DNA from: Acanthopleura granulata
Taxonomy: Eukaryota; Mollusca; Polyplacophora; Chitonida; Chitonidae
DNA: 64,000 nucleotides
Direction of reading: 5' to 3'
Assembly: GCA_016165875.1 (NCBI GenBank)
Contig: JABBOT010000010.1
Location: 12,301,357-12,365,356, forward strand
This document shows, in pieces, positions 22,056 through 32,369 of the stretch. The translations under genes were made by a program, and so were the position numbers. The notes below the pieces were generated by a model. The model did not search any database. It worked only from the letters and a program-made list of their open reading frames with translations, and was not told the origin of the DNA. The stretch's first letter is position 1, and each line of letters opens with the position of its first letter.

Positions 22056-23348
22056 TTAAGGATACTAGAGCCCCCCAGGAGGTGGGGAGTGGTCATATTT
22101 TTTTATTTCACATTCTGAATCTCCATTCTCCTATCTTGCCTCTCAGTTAAAGATGAAAACCAAATTCGATTTTTAATACCTTAAATTTGACAAAAAGTAA
22201 AACATGTCGTGAACCAAGGCAGATGTGTTTTCTTAGTTCAACTTATTAGTTCACTGAAGAGGGTCACTTGCTGTGGATAGAAAAGCCAGTGGTAAATTTG
22301 TATTGTCCCCTGCGGTAAACTGTGCATAACTGCTGTGCAGACTATCCAAGCAGACCTAATAACTAAAACGGTCTTAATCACCCAACCCAGGTTCCATTGG
22401 GGGAAGGGTTTATGAACACATCCGAGCTGGTGGGAGTCGGGACAATTCTTCATTAAAATTAATTTGCGAAAGAATTAATGACGAATTTTGTCACACATAA
22501 TGCTCCTCCAGACATTTTGGCCCTTTTCTCCTTTTTCTTTCCATTTTTGAGACAGTTGTGTGGTGAAATACTTTTATTTCTCACTTATTTTTCAACATAT
22601 TTCTACAAAACTTGGAACACATGTAGCTAATAGTTAAGCTAAAAAACAGTCCCACATACATTTGGTAGCTTTACTAGTTTTAATGATATTAGTAAAATAA
22701 TGTCAAAGTTTCAACAACTTTTCATAATTTTGAATTTTTTACACTTCAAATAATAACTTATAACAAGCTAAGATGAGTATTAAAAATGTGTGGGGACGTT
22801 TTTGTAGATCAAGTAGTACAGTAACCACGTAGAAAAAATTAACGTTTTGAAAATTGGCGAAAAATAGCATTTTGAAAAACAGTTCCATTTTTTTCAAACT
22901 TTCTCTTCATCTTGATTGATATTAAAGTTAGATAAATCTTGAAAGCTTTCTTTGAAATCAATATTCGTTTACCTTTCAGATTATATATACATATGGCCAT
23001 ATTTGATCAATGTTTTCAAAACCCTTTTTTAACTTTAAAAGATCACTCGGAACAATTTAAGATAAATATTAAAAATTTGTGGGACGGTTTTTGTAGTTCA
23101 TATACTATCTACTTGGGTAAGACAAAATTGAAAATCGGATAAAAAATAGCATTTTAAAAAACAGCTGTGGTTTTTTTCTATCTTTATTTTATTAATGTTG
23201 AATTAAGGTAAATTTTAAAAGCCGTTGGAAATCAGCTGTCGATTAGCTTTCAGAATATATATATTCATATGACCATAATTGAGTAATATTTTGGGCTGTA
23301 CAAGGCCGATTTTGAAATTTTGCTTACTACGAGTTCTAACATCCTTAA
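22056..23348 (+). mobile_element. TTAA-ended non-autonomous DNA element, 1.29 kb
   Basis: The left end is TTAAGGATACTAGAGC (22056). The right end, in reverse complement, is TTAAGGATGTTAGAACTCG (to 23348). About 13 of the first 16 bases agree, and both ends begin with TTAA. The interior is very AT-rich with no coding capacity. It contains a diverged internal duplication: AACAATTTAAGATAAATATT with TGTGGGACGGTTTTTGTAG (about 23050-23095) repeats an earlier AGCTAAGATGAGTATT with TGTGGGGACGTTTTTGTAGA (about 22766-22808). Related copies lie at 10857-11150, 30720-31198 and 52895-53385. TTAA is the target duplication of piggyBac-type elements, but the TIR does not resemble those I know, so the superfamily is open. 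Confidence 0.6.
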
Positions 23349-23830
23349 TAAGTTCTAAATCCAGTGGACAGTGTATACCTGCATTATATGATGTTAGGAA
23401 AAATTAAAGCCGTATTAACTGCAGTGAAGATGGAAACGTTGATTGGGACATCTTGAAACATGGTAGCCAAGTTTGTGGTATTAAAATAAATTGCTATCTG
23501 CTGAATTTAACAAAATAATATGTAGAGAAGTTGAGCAAAGTGAATGTATAAACGATTTCTCTCACGGACATGATGTTCCCGGCTTCGTGTTTTCCTTTTC
23601 AGGTACACTCATTGTGTTCATATATGATCTTTTTTTAAAATGACTCCACCACTACATCACAACAGCTCTCAATGCTGAGTTAAGTTTAAGTGGATTTTTA
23701 ACCACATTAACCAATCAACACGGCGGATTTTAAGAAGAGGTCAAACAAAGGTACATCACCACCAAATGGTTCCTTTTCAACTTTAGACTATCAGCATATA
23801 GCAATAACACAGGAATATATTTAACAACAC
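23349..23830. other. Anonymous sequence
   Basis: No motif or repeat was recognised between the TTAA element and the SINE at 23838. Confidence 0.35.
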
Positions 23831-23837
23831 GTAGCGT

Positions 23838-24030
23838 AAGGACCCAGGTGCCTCTCACCAATGAGGGAGCTGTGAGTTCAAGCCCTGCTCACGCTGGCTT
23901 CCTCTCCGGCCATACGTAAGAAGGTCCGTCAGCAACCTGGGGATGAGTTTTCCCCATGTGTTCCCGGTTTCCTCCCGCCATAATGCTGGCCGCCGTCGTA
24001 TAAATTTACAAGCTTACTGCAACACCTATA
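23838..24030 (+). mobile_element. SINE family A, tail-truncated
   Basis: AGGACCCAGGTGCCTCTCAC starts in the tRNA-related region, and TGTGAGTTCAAGCCCTGCTC holds the B-box-like part. The body continues to CATAATGCTGGCCGCCGTCG, then diverges. Confidence 0.75.
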
Positions 24031-24856
24031 TATATATGTGTATGCGGAATGTTCTAGTATGGCTCTAGATCATGGCTGTATCTTCTTTTCTTATAACTGC
24101 ACGTATAGCGAGGTATTTATTTACTGGCCACATCTTAGATATCAGAGATTTGGATATGTTTCAGGAACTGTTATATAAATAAACATATTTATATAACACT
24201 TTATACTCGGACACTTGAACTGGCAATGTCACTCTAAAGGTCAGTGGTTTATTATGGGTGTTTCCATTTCTTACTTCAATGAAACTGCCCTCTCATCAGA
24301 CAACGATTTTCATGGTAGCCTTAACCTGTAATCAAATAGATTATATAACCAATGCGAGAGTAGACACATCCATGCTTAATAAGCCCATAGCAAACAAGGA
24401 CAATTTTGCCAGTACCTTATCACCCTGTCCGTCCTTGTAAATCACTATTTTTGTTGGTAATTATTGACTGTGACAACTTGTACTTTCGTCTCACAACTTT
24501 AACTTTTCTACATGAAAATTCTTGGCGTTTCATTTGGTTCGTAATTTCCACCACCCTGAAGACAGACTGTTGACTTCTCCCTATTAATTGTTGGTATTGC
24601 TAATTTTGCACAAGTTAAGCCTACATCACCCAAAACCAAATCACCGCGTGGATAAATTCCTATTAAAATTTTCACAGTATTATGATATTCATTATTTAAT
24701 ACCATGTGATGATCAAGCAAATGAAGAGGATGGTTGATCAATAAGTATTGATATATAATAAGTATTATCAATAACAGCCTACGCAACTTTTCTCCAAAGA
24801 TTTATTTAAATAAGATGCACTGTTTTCTGTAGCATCTCTCGTTCAGGACAAAAATA

Positions 24857-25240
24857 TCAAGAGCGGAAGTAAAATGAATCCAGTGGTAAAAATATTCGAC
24901 TCCCTGTTGAAATCGAAACTGAAAACCGGTTGCCCAAGTCTTGAAATGAAGACATTAATCTCATCAAGACTAGGATAAAGGGCCTGAACTGAGAACGAAC
25001 ATTGCCACCGGAGAGAGAGAAACACAAAAAAAAAACAAATTTGAAAACCGTCACCAATAAACTAAGGCCGTGGAGCCGTTTGTAAGACTTCGCATAGTCT
25101 TCGTTCACTTCAAATGATTGTTCAGCCCGTGCAGAATCTATTACCGTCTGCCTCAGGATTCTCAGTTTCAATGTTGCATCATCCAAATCTGCCTGCATTT
25201 TGCTGCTGTCACATGCTGCCAAATATGTTCGGGTTCAGGA
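24857..25240 (-). CDS. Candidate exon of a small membrane protein (possibly TMEM205-like C-terminus)
   Basis: The minus frame from about 25231 reads TYLAACDSSKMQADLDDATL, then a Glu/Asp/Lys-rich segment ending NEDYAKSYKRLHGLSLLVTV, then a hydrophobic stretch. A charged helix followed by (K/R)xxHGLS and a membrane segment resembles the C-terminus of TMEM205-type proteins, where a similar HGLSSL precedes the last helix. Codon use is plausible up to about 25045. Beyond that a T-run and serine-rich text look non-coding. The frame has no ATG start, so if real it is an internal or last exon. Low confidence. Confidence 0.2.
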
Positions 25241-25440
25241 TTCCGATACCAAAACATTTATCGGTAGATCCTAGTTTACTTTTACATGTTCATTTTAGGA
25301 TGTGTTTGAATTTAAAGTCAAATATTTATGTAATTTACCAAGTCGACAAAACCAGTGTTGACATGTGATAAATATGCAGCACTCGACGATTCCCTTAGTA
25401 ACTTTAACCCTCCTCTTTACTCAAGGCAGCTGTGCCAGCT

Positions 25441-25677
25441 TTGATATACGTTAGTTTGCCTTCAATATTTGTTTCCTTGAAAAAATGTACAATATTCAAT
25501 CCTTTATGCAGAGTTTCATATATTTTAAATCCGTATACGAAGGGTAGCACCTGTGTTGTAGAAGACTTCGCGTTCATTAATTGTTTCTATGAAAAAAATA
25601 TAACATTCATTCCTTTATGTATAGCTTCAGATTTACTCAAATCCATATCACCGCAGAGAGACATTAAATTACTGTAG
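25441..25677 (+). repeat. Diverged in-frame tandem duplication, 111-112 bp
   Basis: TTTGTTTCCTTGAAAAAATG, with CAATCCTTTATGCAGAG (25469-25515), repeats as ATTGTTTCTATGAAAAAAAT with CATTCCTTTATGTATAG (25580-25625), followed by AAATCC in both. The spacing is 111 or 112 bp depending on the anchor. An 81-codon plus frame stays open through both copies. I do not recognise the protein. Confidence 0.5.
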
Positions 25678-26027
25678 CATTGATGTTTGGAAAAGAAGAA
25701 CTGTTGAATTGGAACGCCGTAGACTAGATTCTGTGATAACAAAAGCAAACATTGCCGGTTGAAATGCATACCCGATATATTGCATGCCCTATTTTGAACA
25801 TGCCTCATGTCTTTAGGCCACAAAAGAAAAAACAATCCTGGTTCCACCTCAATTTTCAGCCATATTTTAATGGCTGTTGTCGGCATATTTGATGTTTTGC
25901 TAGTCGTTTGGCATGTTGAAGACAATAGATAATTGTGAATTGCTAAAGTAAGTCCCATATATAAAAATAACATGTTATGGTTGTATTTGTGTGTTTATTT
26001 TTTATTCATTTAATTAGTTTTTTACCT

Positions 26028-26214
26028 GGAATATTTCAAATATCCGCCGGCGGAGCGAGGAAACCGAGCAGAGCCCGGGTTACAATCACAACCATCCGCA
26101 GGTTGCTGGGAGGCCTTCACACGTACGGCGGGAAAGGAGGCCTGTATGAGCTGAACTCACAGCGAACGCATTGGTGAGAGGGTCCTGCGCTAACCAACTG
26201 AGTCACGGAGTTCC
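26028..26214 (-). mobile_element. SINE family A with part of the tRNA head, antisense
   Basis: ATATTTCAAATATCCGCCGG, then CCATCCGCAGGTTGCTGGGA. The sequence continues through GAACTCACAGCGAACGCATT to the head GCTAACCAACTGAGTCACGG (about 26191-26210), whose complement resembles a tRNA A box (GACTCAGTTGGTTAGC). Confidence 0.75.
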
Positions 26215-28920
26215 CATGTTATGTACACATACACCCTAAAACAATTGTGCTCTATTACACTGTTATAAATATTTACAGGTAAACGAATCGGGAACAAACT
26301 ACCAGGTGTTTTAACTGTAAAATAACCGCCAAATGATAGTGTAATGGACACCTCCACGACTGAACATATTCAGAAGGAAATTCTCCCTTAACCATGCAGC
26401 CACCAGGGGAGCGGAGCGAAAAACGACGAGGTCAAGATATTGAGTTACATGCCTACTTCAGCAATTGGTCAAGTTGGCCTCACGCAAGGCACACACACAC
26501 TGAAGTCGTGCTTGCACTGGACAAATAATTCACCCATTCAATGAAGGAATTTATTTTCTTGAATCAAACTTTTACAACATCCCCAAGTAGCTGTTGAAGA
26601 CAGATTTATCTGCATTCATCCGTATTTCCTAGGGACAAGCTTCAACTCAATAAATATATATATATATATGAACAGTAATAACAAAAGCGTTGCTACCTAA
26701 AAGTATTTACATGTATTTATGCAGATTTTAAAGTGATTATTTCATTGATTGTGTTAATTAAGGGAAAATCACTTCAAAACTAGGATGGAAATGAATATCG
26801 AATAATTTCTCGAGACGTCTACTCCATGTCGTTAATATCGTAATGTCATCATGTGAAACAATATGTGAACATCATGCTCATCAGGTGTTTCTTGTATTAC
26901 GTGTGTTTCAACGTTAAAACCGGAGTTAGCATGGTAAACACACGGGTTTCTCTAAAAGTGTGGATTTACTCTTGCAAATGCCCATGTAAATGAAATTAAT
27001 AAATTCAAGCCTGTTCAGTTCCTGGAGGATTATAGGCAAACGTTGTCAACAAATGAATACCATGTGTTTAATTAAACACGGCAGTGGGTTAATTTAGAAC
27101 ACATCGATCGGTGTAACGTTCATCGATCGAAGATCATTTGCCTGCCATTAATACGATGTCCATGTTACACGTAGTAAAGCTCGTCGTTAGCTTGTTCCAG
27201 GTAGCTGATTTACCACGACTACTCCGGTTCCCTTCGCCCATTCATAGAGATGAACGCTATCGAATAACTGGGAATATGAGCGAGGCGCTAAACCACAATG
27301 AGATATAAAAATATATGCGTTACGTAATGCTCGCATCAGGGCGATGAAAAGATCGTGACAACAGGTATAGTGCAAATGTTGGTTTTTGAGAGAAACACAC
27401 AGTGCTTTTCAATTAATGTTCATGTGGGCATCGGCCGCTTTTTCTTACAGCTGCCTTTCTTTTTAATTTACTTGTGCATTCTTAATGCTACTTCATAATG
27501 ATTAAGGGACGGTATTTCTGCACTTATGTGCAATTAGGCTGCTAAACTCGTCATATTTCATGTCATGAGGGAAAGAAAAAATGTATCCCATGACGTGTTC
27601 CAAATCAGATTATCTAATGATAGGCTTGCACTTAATGTACAGTTCATCTGGAATCAAAAATAGTATCAGTTTCATGGTTGTTTTTATCAAAATAACAACA
27701 TCAATCACTGTAATAACTACATAAAGGCATGGGGCTAAATAAACACTCCAATTATAATATCTGTTTATCTTGTTCATCAAAACTCTTTAGAGTATAAGTC
27801 CTCGAAATAACCAAAAACTCGTAATGTAATTATGCACTGCTGAGGTGTCTACTTATGACGCCTGTGGCTGATCAGACAAGAACTCTCACAAATACTGCAA
27901 ACTGAGGTACCATGACTAAATATATTTGTGCACATTTCCTGCGGCACTACATGTATGGCAACTTCCTATATGTACACCGCTAAACTGTCTATATTACGGC
28001 GCTTTCCTGCGTCGGCGTATAAAGCCCATTTTTAGCGCGTACGGTGTTACATACTTAACCTTGTGTATATTTGTTCTCTTTTTTTATTCTTGTTATATCG
28101 TGAAAGAGTATTTCACCGTCAGGTCTTAGCAATTGACCATCGAATGATGGTTGCTGTCGAATATCAATACAGCCCCACCTGTTGGTGGCTGAACCTACAG
28201 GAGTTAAATTACATTGTTGACTGAAAAATCGATTCTAACTTAGATCTTAATACTTTGCGCTGTACTTTATCTCAGATTTTTAACTTTGAGACACACGGAC
28301 CCTTTTTAATACTGGATGTTGCATAACCAGGCACTGTACCGCATTATTATCTCTCCGCAGTACAACAATGCGCCGGCAGATAACAAAATTATTTCTCTGC
28401 GCTAAATCGTACTCCAAGGTCGTTAAAACATTCTGGTTTTGGTAGTATTTGATATAGGTAAATCATTTCCTTTTTCCACCAGTGTAAAGGGATGCAAAGA
28501 GGTGTCAGTTAACACTTGGTGTCGGGAGATGTTGCTAATTTGCTTTATTAGCCACAAGCATTCAACATTGTCATTTTTATCACCGTGTCAGATTTCATGC
28601 TTGTTTCCAAATGTGCACAAATTTGCTGATTTTGGGGATCTATGCGCAACCTGGCCATAAGGATTCATTTGTTGGATGAAGTAGCCTCTTGAGCTCTGAT
28701 CAACATTACTTAACATGGATCTTATTGCATTACGACTACCCACTTTGTGTTTAGAGAAATTGGCCACTGCAATATGCAGTGTAACACTCAGTTTTCCCAG
28801 ATGTTGGAAACTGTATATATCCTTACCGATTCAATATGATTCAATACGATTTAATGTATCGTGTTATTTAATTTCTATGTAACAGCAAACCCTGGCTCCT
28901 CAACAATGTATTTAATTATT
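26215..28920. other. 2.7 kb of anonymous sequence
   Basis: Features seen are an (AT)n run near 26650-26670 and a pair of ATCGATCG words 25 bp apart (about 27105-27131). No exon, RNA gene or SINE was recognised. Confidence 0.4.
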
Positions 28921-28924
28921 TTTA

Positions 28925-29020
28925 TAGGTTGTTTACGGTGGTACGCAAGAATATTTCACTTAAACTACGACGGCCAGTATTTGGTAGGAGGAAACCAGGT
29001 AAAGCTCGGGATAACCCAGG
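28925..29020 (-). mobile_element. SINE family A, tail half, diverged
   Basis: GTACGCAAGAATATTTCACT, then CTACGACGGCCAGTATTTGG and GAGGAAACCAGGTAAAGCTC, an antisense family A body with several changes. Confidence 0.6.
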
Positions 29021-29059
29021 AACATCCCGAAAGTTTCGGATGGATCTTCCCACTGTTGT

Positions 29060-29325
29060 GAACCCCGTCTGTAAAATATCGTATTATATCTTTTTTATTT
29101 CATTTGTTTTTGCTCTAACCGGGTCTGTGCCTGACCTAGACTTTTACCTCTGTATACTTTATAGCCTGCACTGTAATTCAGTTCTGGAGGCATCTTAGTG
29201 TCTGAGTTTCGTGTCTTTGTACAGGAATCGTCCATTATGGAAAGCGTGCTCATGTTGTAAACATGTTTACGATCAAACTTTTCCCGAATTTTGTTTACAT
29301 TAGTCTATAAATATGAGCTCACAGC
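29060..29325 (+). repeat. Dispersed repeat P, copy 2, with TATA-like box
   Basis: Same unit as the minus strand of 12285-12555. It contains the 14-bp perfect palindrome GTAAACATGTTTAC (29257-29270). Thirty-five bases later is TATAAATA (29306-29313), which is TATATTTG in the other copy. The palindrome plus TATA arrangement suggests a promoter-bearing terminal repeat, but no flanking coding region or partner copy was found nearby. Confidence 0.6.
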
Positions 29326-29825
29326 GATCATTGTGCTGAGCTTGCAACCCACGTGTCACGGTATATTTTGGGGACAAACTTTTTATAGGACAACAGATGA
29401 ATTTTCTTTATTTTAATGCATTTTCGTGTCCCATATAATTGTTCTCAATTTCGTGAAACAGGGATACAACGAATTGGAATATAAATATTTCTGAATTTAT
29501 TTAAAATTGCATATATATATTCACGTTTTAACAAGTTAAATAGGTGACTTCTGTTTGGATAAGAATTTTCCATTCATTTCAAAATATATGCCCCTGTTAC
29601 GAAAGCAGATATCTGCCAAGTTATTTATAAGAATCTAATATGGCGTGATTTCTTCACAAATCTAAGTAAATATCAATTTTGGTGTGATCATTGATAATTT
29701 TCACCACGAGTCACTTTTTATACATTTTCAAATATTTCGCATGTTCTGTCGTGAACATAAAGTAGAATATGCAGCACCACGTTCACGAATGATGTGTTGT
29801 CAGAATAAAGTAGGGGGTGGCCCTA

Positions 29826-29985
29826 CAGTGCAGCATAATGACACAGGTGCCTCTTACCAATTTGATCGTAGTGAGTTCAGGCCCAACTCCATCTGTTTTC
29901 CTCTCCTGTCGTCTTTGGGATTGTCCGCCAGCAACCTGCGGAAGGTCTTGGGTTCCCCCGGACCCTGCCCAGTTGGATATATGAA
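29826..29985 (+). mobile_element. SINE family A, 5' two-thirds
   Basis: GTGCAGCATAATGACACAGG, then GTGCCTCTTACC, GAGTTCAGGCCCAACTC and CCGCCAGCAACCTGCGGAAG, ending at CCCTGCCCAGTTGG. The tail is missing. Confidence 0.7.
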
Positions 29986-30039
29986 CAGTTGTATTCAAAG
30001 AGCAACTGAGATACATATTTGATTATCTACACCATATAT

Positions 30040-30305
30040 ACTAAAATGGCACACGATTTGGAAACTGATTCTATTCATCCGCCTAGAACATTCATTGCGC
30101 CTATTCGCAAATATTGAAAACTGTTGACTGCTTCTCTTTGTATGAATCTCCTATTCTTTATATTATATATACTTTCTTACTTCTTTCATCGTGTTTTATT
30201 TATTTGTCTGCTTTTTTTTCTTTTTTTTGGAAACTGGTCTTCCAATTATTGACTAGGAGCGCACATTTCGGTTGACGGCTGGTATACGAATGTTGGTTTC
30301 GACGC
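30040..30305 (+). repeat. Dispersed repeat Q, copy 1
   Basis: Aligns with 36655-36893. Shared words include CATTCATTGCG, CTGTTGACTGCTTCTCT (TGTCGACTGCTTCTCT in the other copy), GAAACTGGTCTTCCAATTAT (TTGCAATTAT) and TTTCGACGC at the right end. The middle is T-rich. It is non-coding. Confidence 0.6.
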
Positions 30306-30311
30306 ATGGGT

Positions 30312-30352
30312 CCACCCACTATGATGCCGTCGAAATATTCTTGAGTACAACC
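30312..30352 (+). mobile_element. SINE family A, 3' fragment
   Basis: CACTATGATGCCGTCGAAAT, then ATTCTTGAGTACAACCTAAA, a short sense-strand remnant of the family A tail. Confidence 0.5.
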
Positions 30353-30557
30353 TAAAACAGGGAACATCACAACCATAAGGATAACAGAAGTCCTCTGAAG
30401 TCATTTTGGCTACACCGACCCTTCTTTTATTTATTTTAATTCTCCATTTTCATATCATTCCTCTTACATAAATATAAAAACAAAACCTGAACAAAGTGAA
30501 CTTGCCTATTTACCTCAGTTATAGTTTTTATCCTAACTGTTCATATTAAATGCAATT

Positions 30558-30660
30558 CATTAGACGTCACTACTCTGGAATTACTCAAAGTGCTCTGTTG
30601 TCAATACAGTTAGCACATATATACACAATAGCATGACAACAATGCAAAGTCACCTGTATT
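30558..30660 (-). repeat. Dispersed repeat R, copy 1
   Basis: The reverse complement reads CAGGTGACTTTGCATTGTTG and later TTTGAGTAATTCCAGAGTAG, then TGACGTCTAATGAATTGCAT. It aligns with 32745-32850 and more weakly with 54757-54845. Confidence 0.5.
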
Positions 30661-30719
30661 TCCCCTGATTAGGGCATTAATTCATTGAGATAGAGTGTGT
30701 ATACACTTGCCGATTTTGG

Positions 30720-31198
30720 TTACAGTGGTTTTTTAACACCGGATTGAAATTTGGCACACAAGCAGCTGAATAGCTAAGTTAAAAACTGGTTCCACAAATT
30801 TCTGATGTCTTTACTAGTTTTAAAAATATTAGAAAAAAGATACCAAAGTTTCAAAAATTTATGAAGGTTTTAACTTTAATTTATCACTCAGAACAATCTA
30901 AGATAAATATTAAAATATGTGGGACTGTTTTTAAGTACTTAAATATATACATGTATAAGAATGTTTTGAAAATGTTGTAAATTGGTTAAAAAAATAATAT
31001 GTTGTAAAACAGGTCTGATTTTTTTTCGAAATCCACTTTATTTTCATTAATATGAAAGTTATGTAAATTTTCAAACGATTATTGAAATCAGCTCTCCTTC
31101 AGCTTTCACAATATGTCTACACAAGACTACATCAAGACTTTGGGCCGCACAAGGCAATATACAAGATTCTTTCAAAGGAGGAGTCGTAACATTCTTAA
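30720..31198 (+). mobile_element. TTAA-ended element, 3' half
   Basis: GAATAGCTAAGTTAAAAACT and the text after it match the middle of the 22.06-23.35 kb element. The segment ends GGCCGCACAAGGC...GAGTCGTAACATTCTTAA at 31198, the same terminus with a few changes. The left half is absent. Confidence 0.7.
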
Positions 31199-31337
31199 AT
31201 ACATGAACATTGTGTCGTCAAAATCAGGTAGCACATATTGCACAGCATACAACCAGTATGGTATCCTCGGGATAACATGGAACATATAACATAAAGCATG
31301 CGAATACATTTATATATTTAGTTATTCATTGATGTGT

Positions 31338-31420
31338 TGCACTGTACTCAAGAATATTTCACCTACACATCGACAGCCAGCATGATGGTAGGATTAACCC
31401 CGGCGGAAATCCATGGCATC
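31338..31420 (-). mobile_element. SINE family A, antisense fragment
   Basis: GCACTGTACTCAAGAATATT, then ATCGACAGCCAGCATGATGG and GCATCCGCAACACA. It faces the sense copy beginning at 31465. Confidence 0.65.
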
Positions 31421-31464
31421 CGCAACACAATTCAGTAGCATTTACATCATTACCATTAGGTAAA

Positions 31465-31691
31465 AATGTAATGACCCATGAGCCTCTCGTAAATACGGTC
31501 TTTGTGAGTTCAAACCCAGCTCATGCATGCTAGCTTCCCCTCCGGCCGTACGTGGGAAGGTCCGCCAACAACCTGCGGATGGCCGTGGATTTCCCAGGGG
31601 CCCTGCTCGGTTTCCCCCTACTGTAATGCTGGCCGCCAACGTGCAAGTGAAATGTTCTTCAGTACGGTGTAAAACACCAATCAAATAAATC
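31465..31691 (+). mobile_element. SINE family A, nearly complete without tRNA A box
   Basis: ATGTAATGACCCATGAGCCT, the B-box-like GTGAGTTCAAACCCAGC (31503-31519), the full body, and the tail GTGTAAAACACCAATCAAAT. It forms an inverted pair with 31338-31420. Confidence 0.8.
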
Positions 31692-32267
31692 AAGTTATTA
31701 TCAGCGTTTAGTGCAGTCCTGCCTCACTGTAATTCCACTTATGCACATGCCACGTCCGTGGATATGTCGCTGGATGCGCCCTCAATCCATTAGTGCGTGG
31801 ATTAACACTCGACAACATATCTATAAGCATGTAGGTTTGTTAGTGATTGGGAACATTTACTGATCACCGGCGGTCATTTCCACTTAACAAACTCCGAACT
31901 TGGTGGGCCCGAACCTGTGCCCTAACGGCTTAAGAGATTTGAGGACTGGCATAATTAAAACGGGGTATCATGAAGGTTATAAAAACTTATTACCGATGTT
32001 TTCCGTGTTGCTGCAGTTTTCATACCAGCAGCGAGGTGGATTAATATCTATTAAGCCCAGCGATATCTTTCACTTCAGAAATTCCGGAAGGAATTGTGAA
32101 TTTTGCTGTTTTTTATCTTGAACGAGATTTGCCGGTTTAGACAAGATTTTTTTTGCCTGCTGCAGTCTCTGTAAGAACTACAGTTTGTTATTGTTGGTAG
32201 TGGTCTTGTATATTGTACATATGTTGTATTGCTGAGATTGGTTTATTCAGTTGTATGTATTGCAGGT

Positions 32268-32368
32268 GAGGAAGCCAGCATCAGAGGTACTCCAACTCTG
32301 AGCGACCGCATTGTTGAGAGTTACCTCGGTCATTACGCTGCGCTAGCGCGCCAATACCCTTAGCCCCC
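32268..32368 (-). mobile_element. SINE family A head, antisense
   Basis: GAGGAAGCCAGCATCAGAGG, then GAGCGACCGCATTGTTGAGA and ACGCTGCGCTAGCGCGCC. The last corresponds to the tRNA-like part GGTTAGCGCGCTA of the 35464 copy. Confidence 0.65.
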
Positions 32369-32369
32369 A

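Larger units (their letters stand above)
24030..26025. other. Largely anonymous sequence
   Basis: Apart from the candidate exon near 25.1 kb and the duplication near 25.5 kb, this interval holds only short ORFs of biased composition and AT-rich stretches. Confidence 0.35.

Noticed and set aside
25587..25973. 128-codon minus-strand frame opposite the duplicated region.
   Set aside because: No domain was seen and codon use is poor. It overlaps the more interesting plus frame and is probably a shadow.
27100..27135. Pair of ATCGATCG words near 27.1 kb.
   Set aside because: A short isolated pair with no larger symmetry or context. Likely chance.
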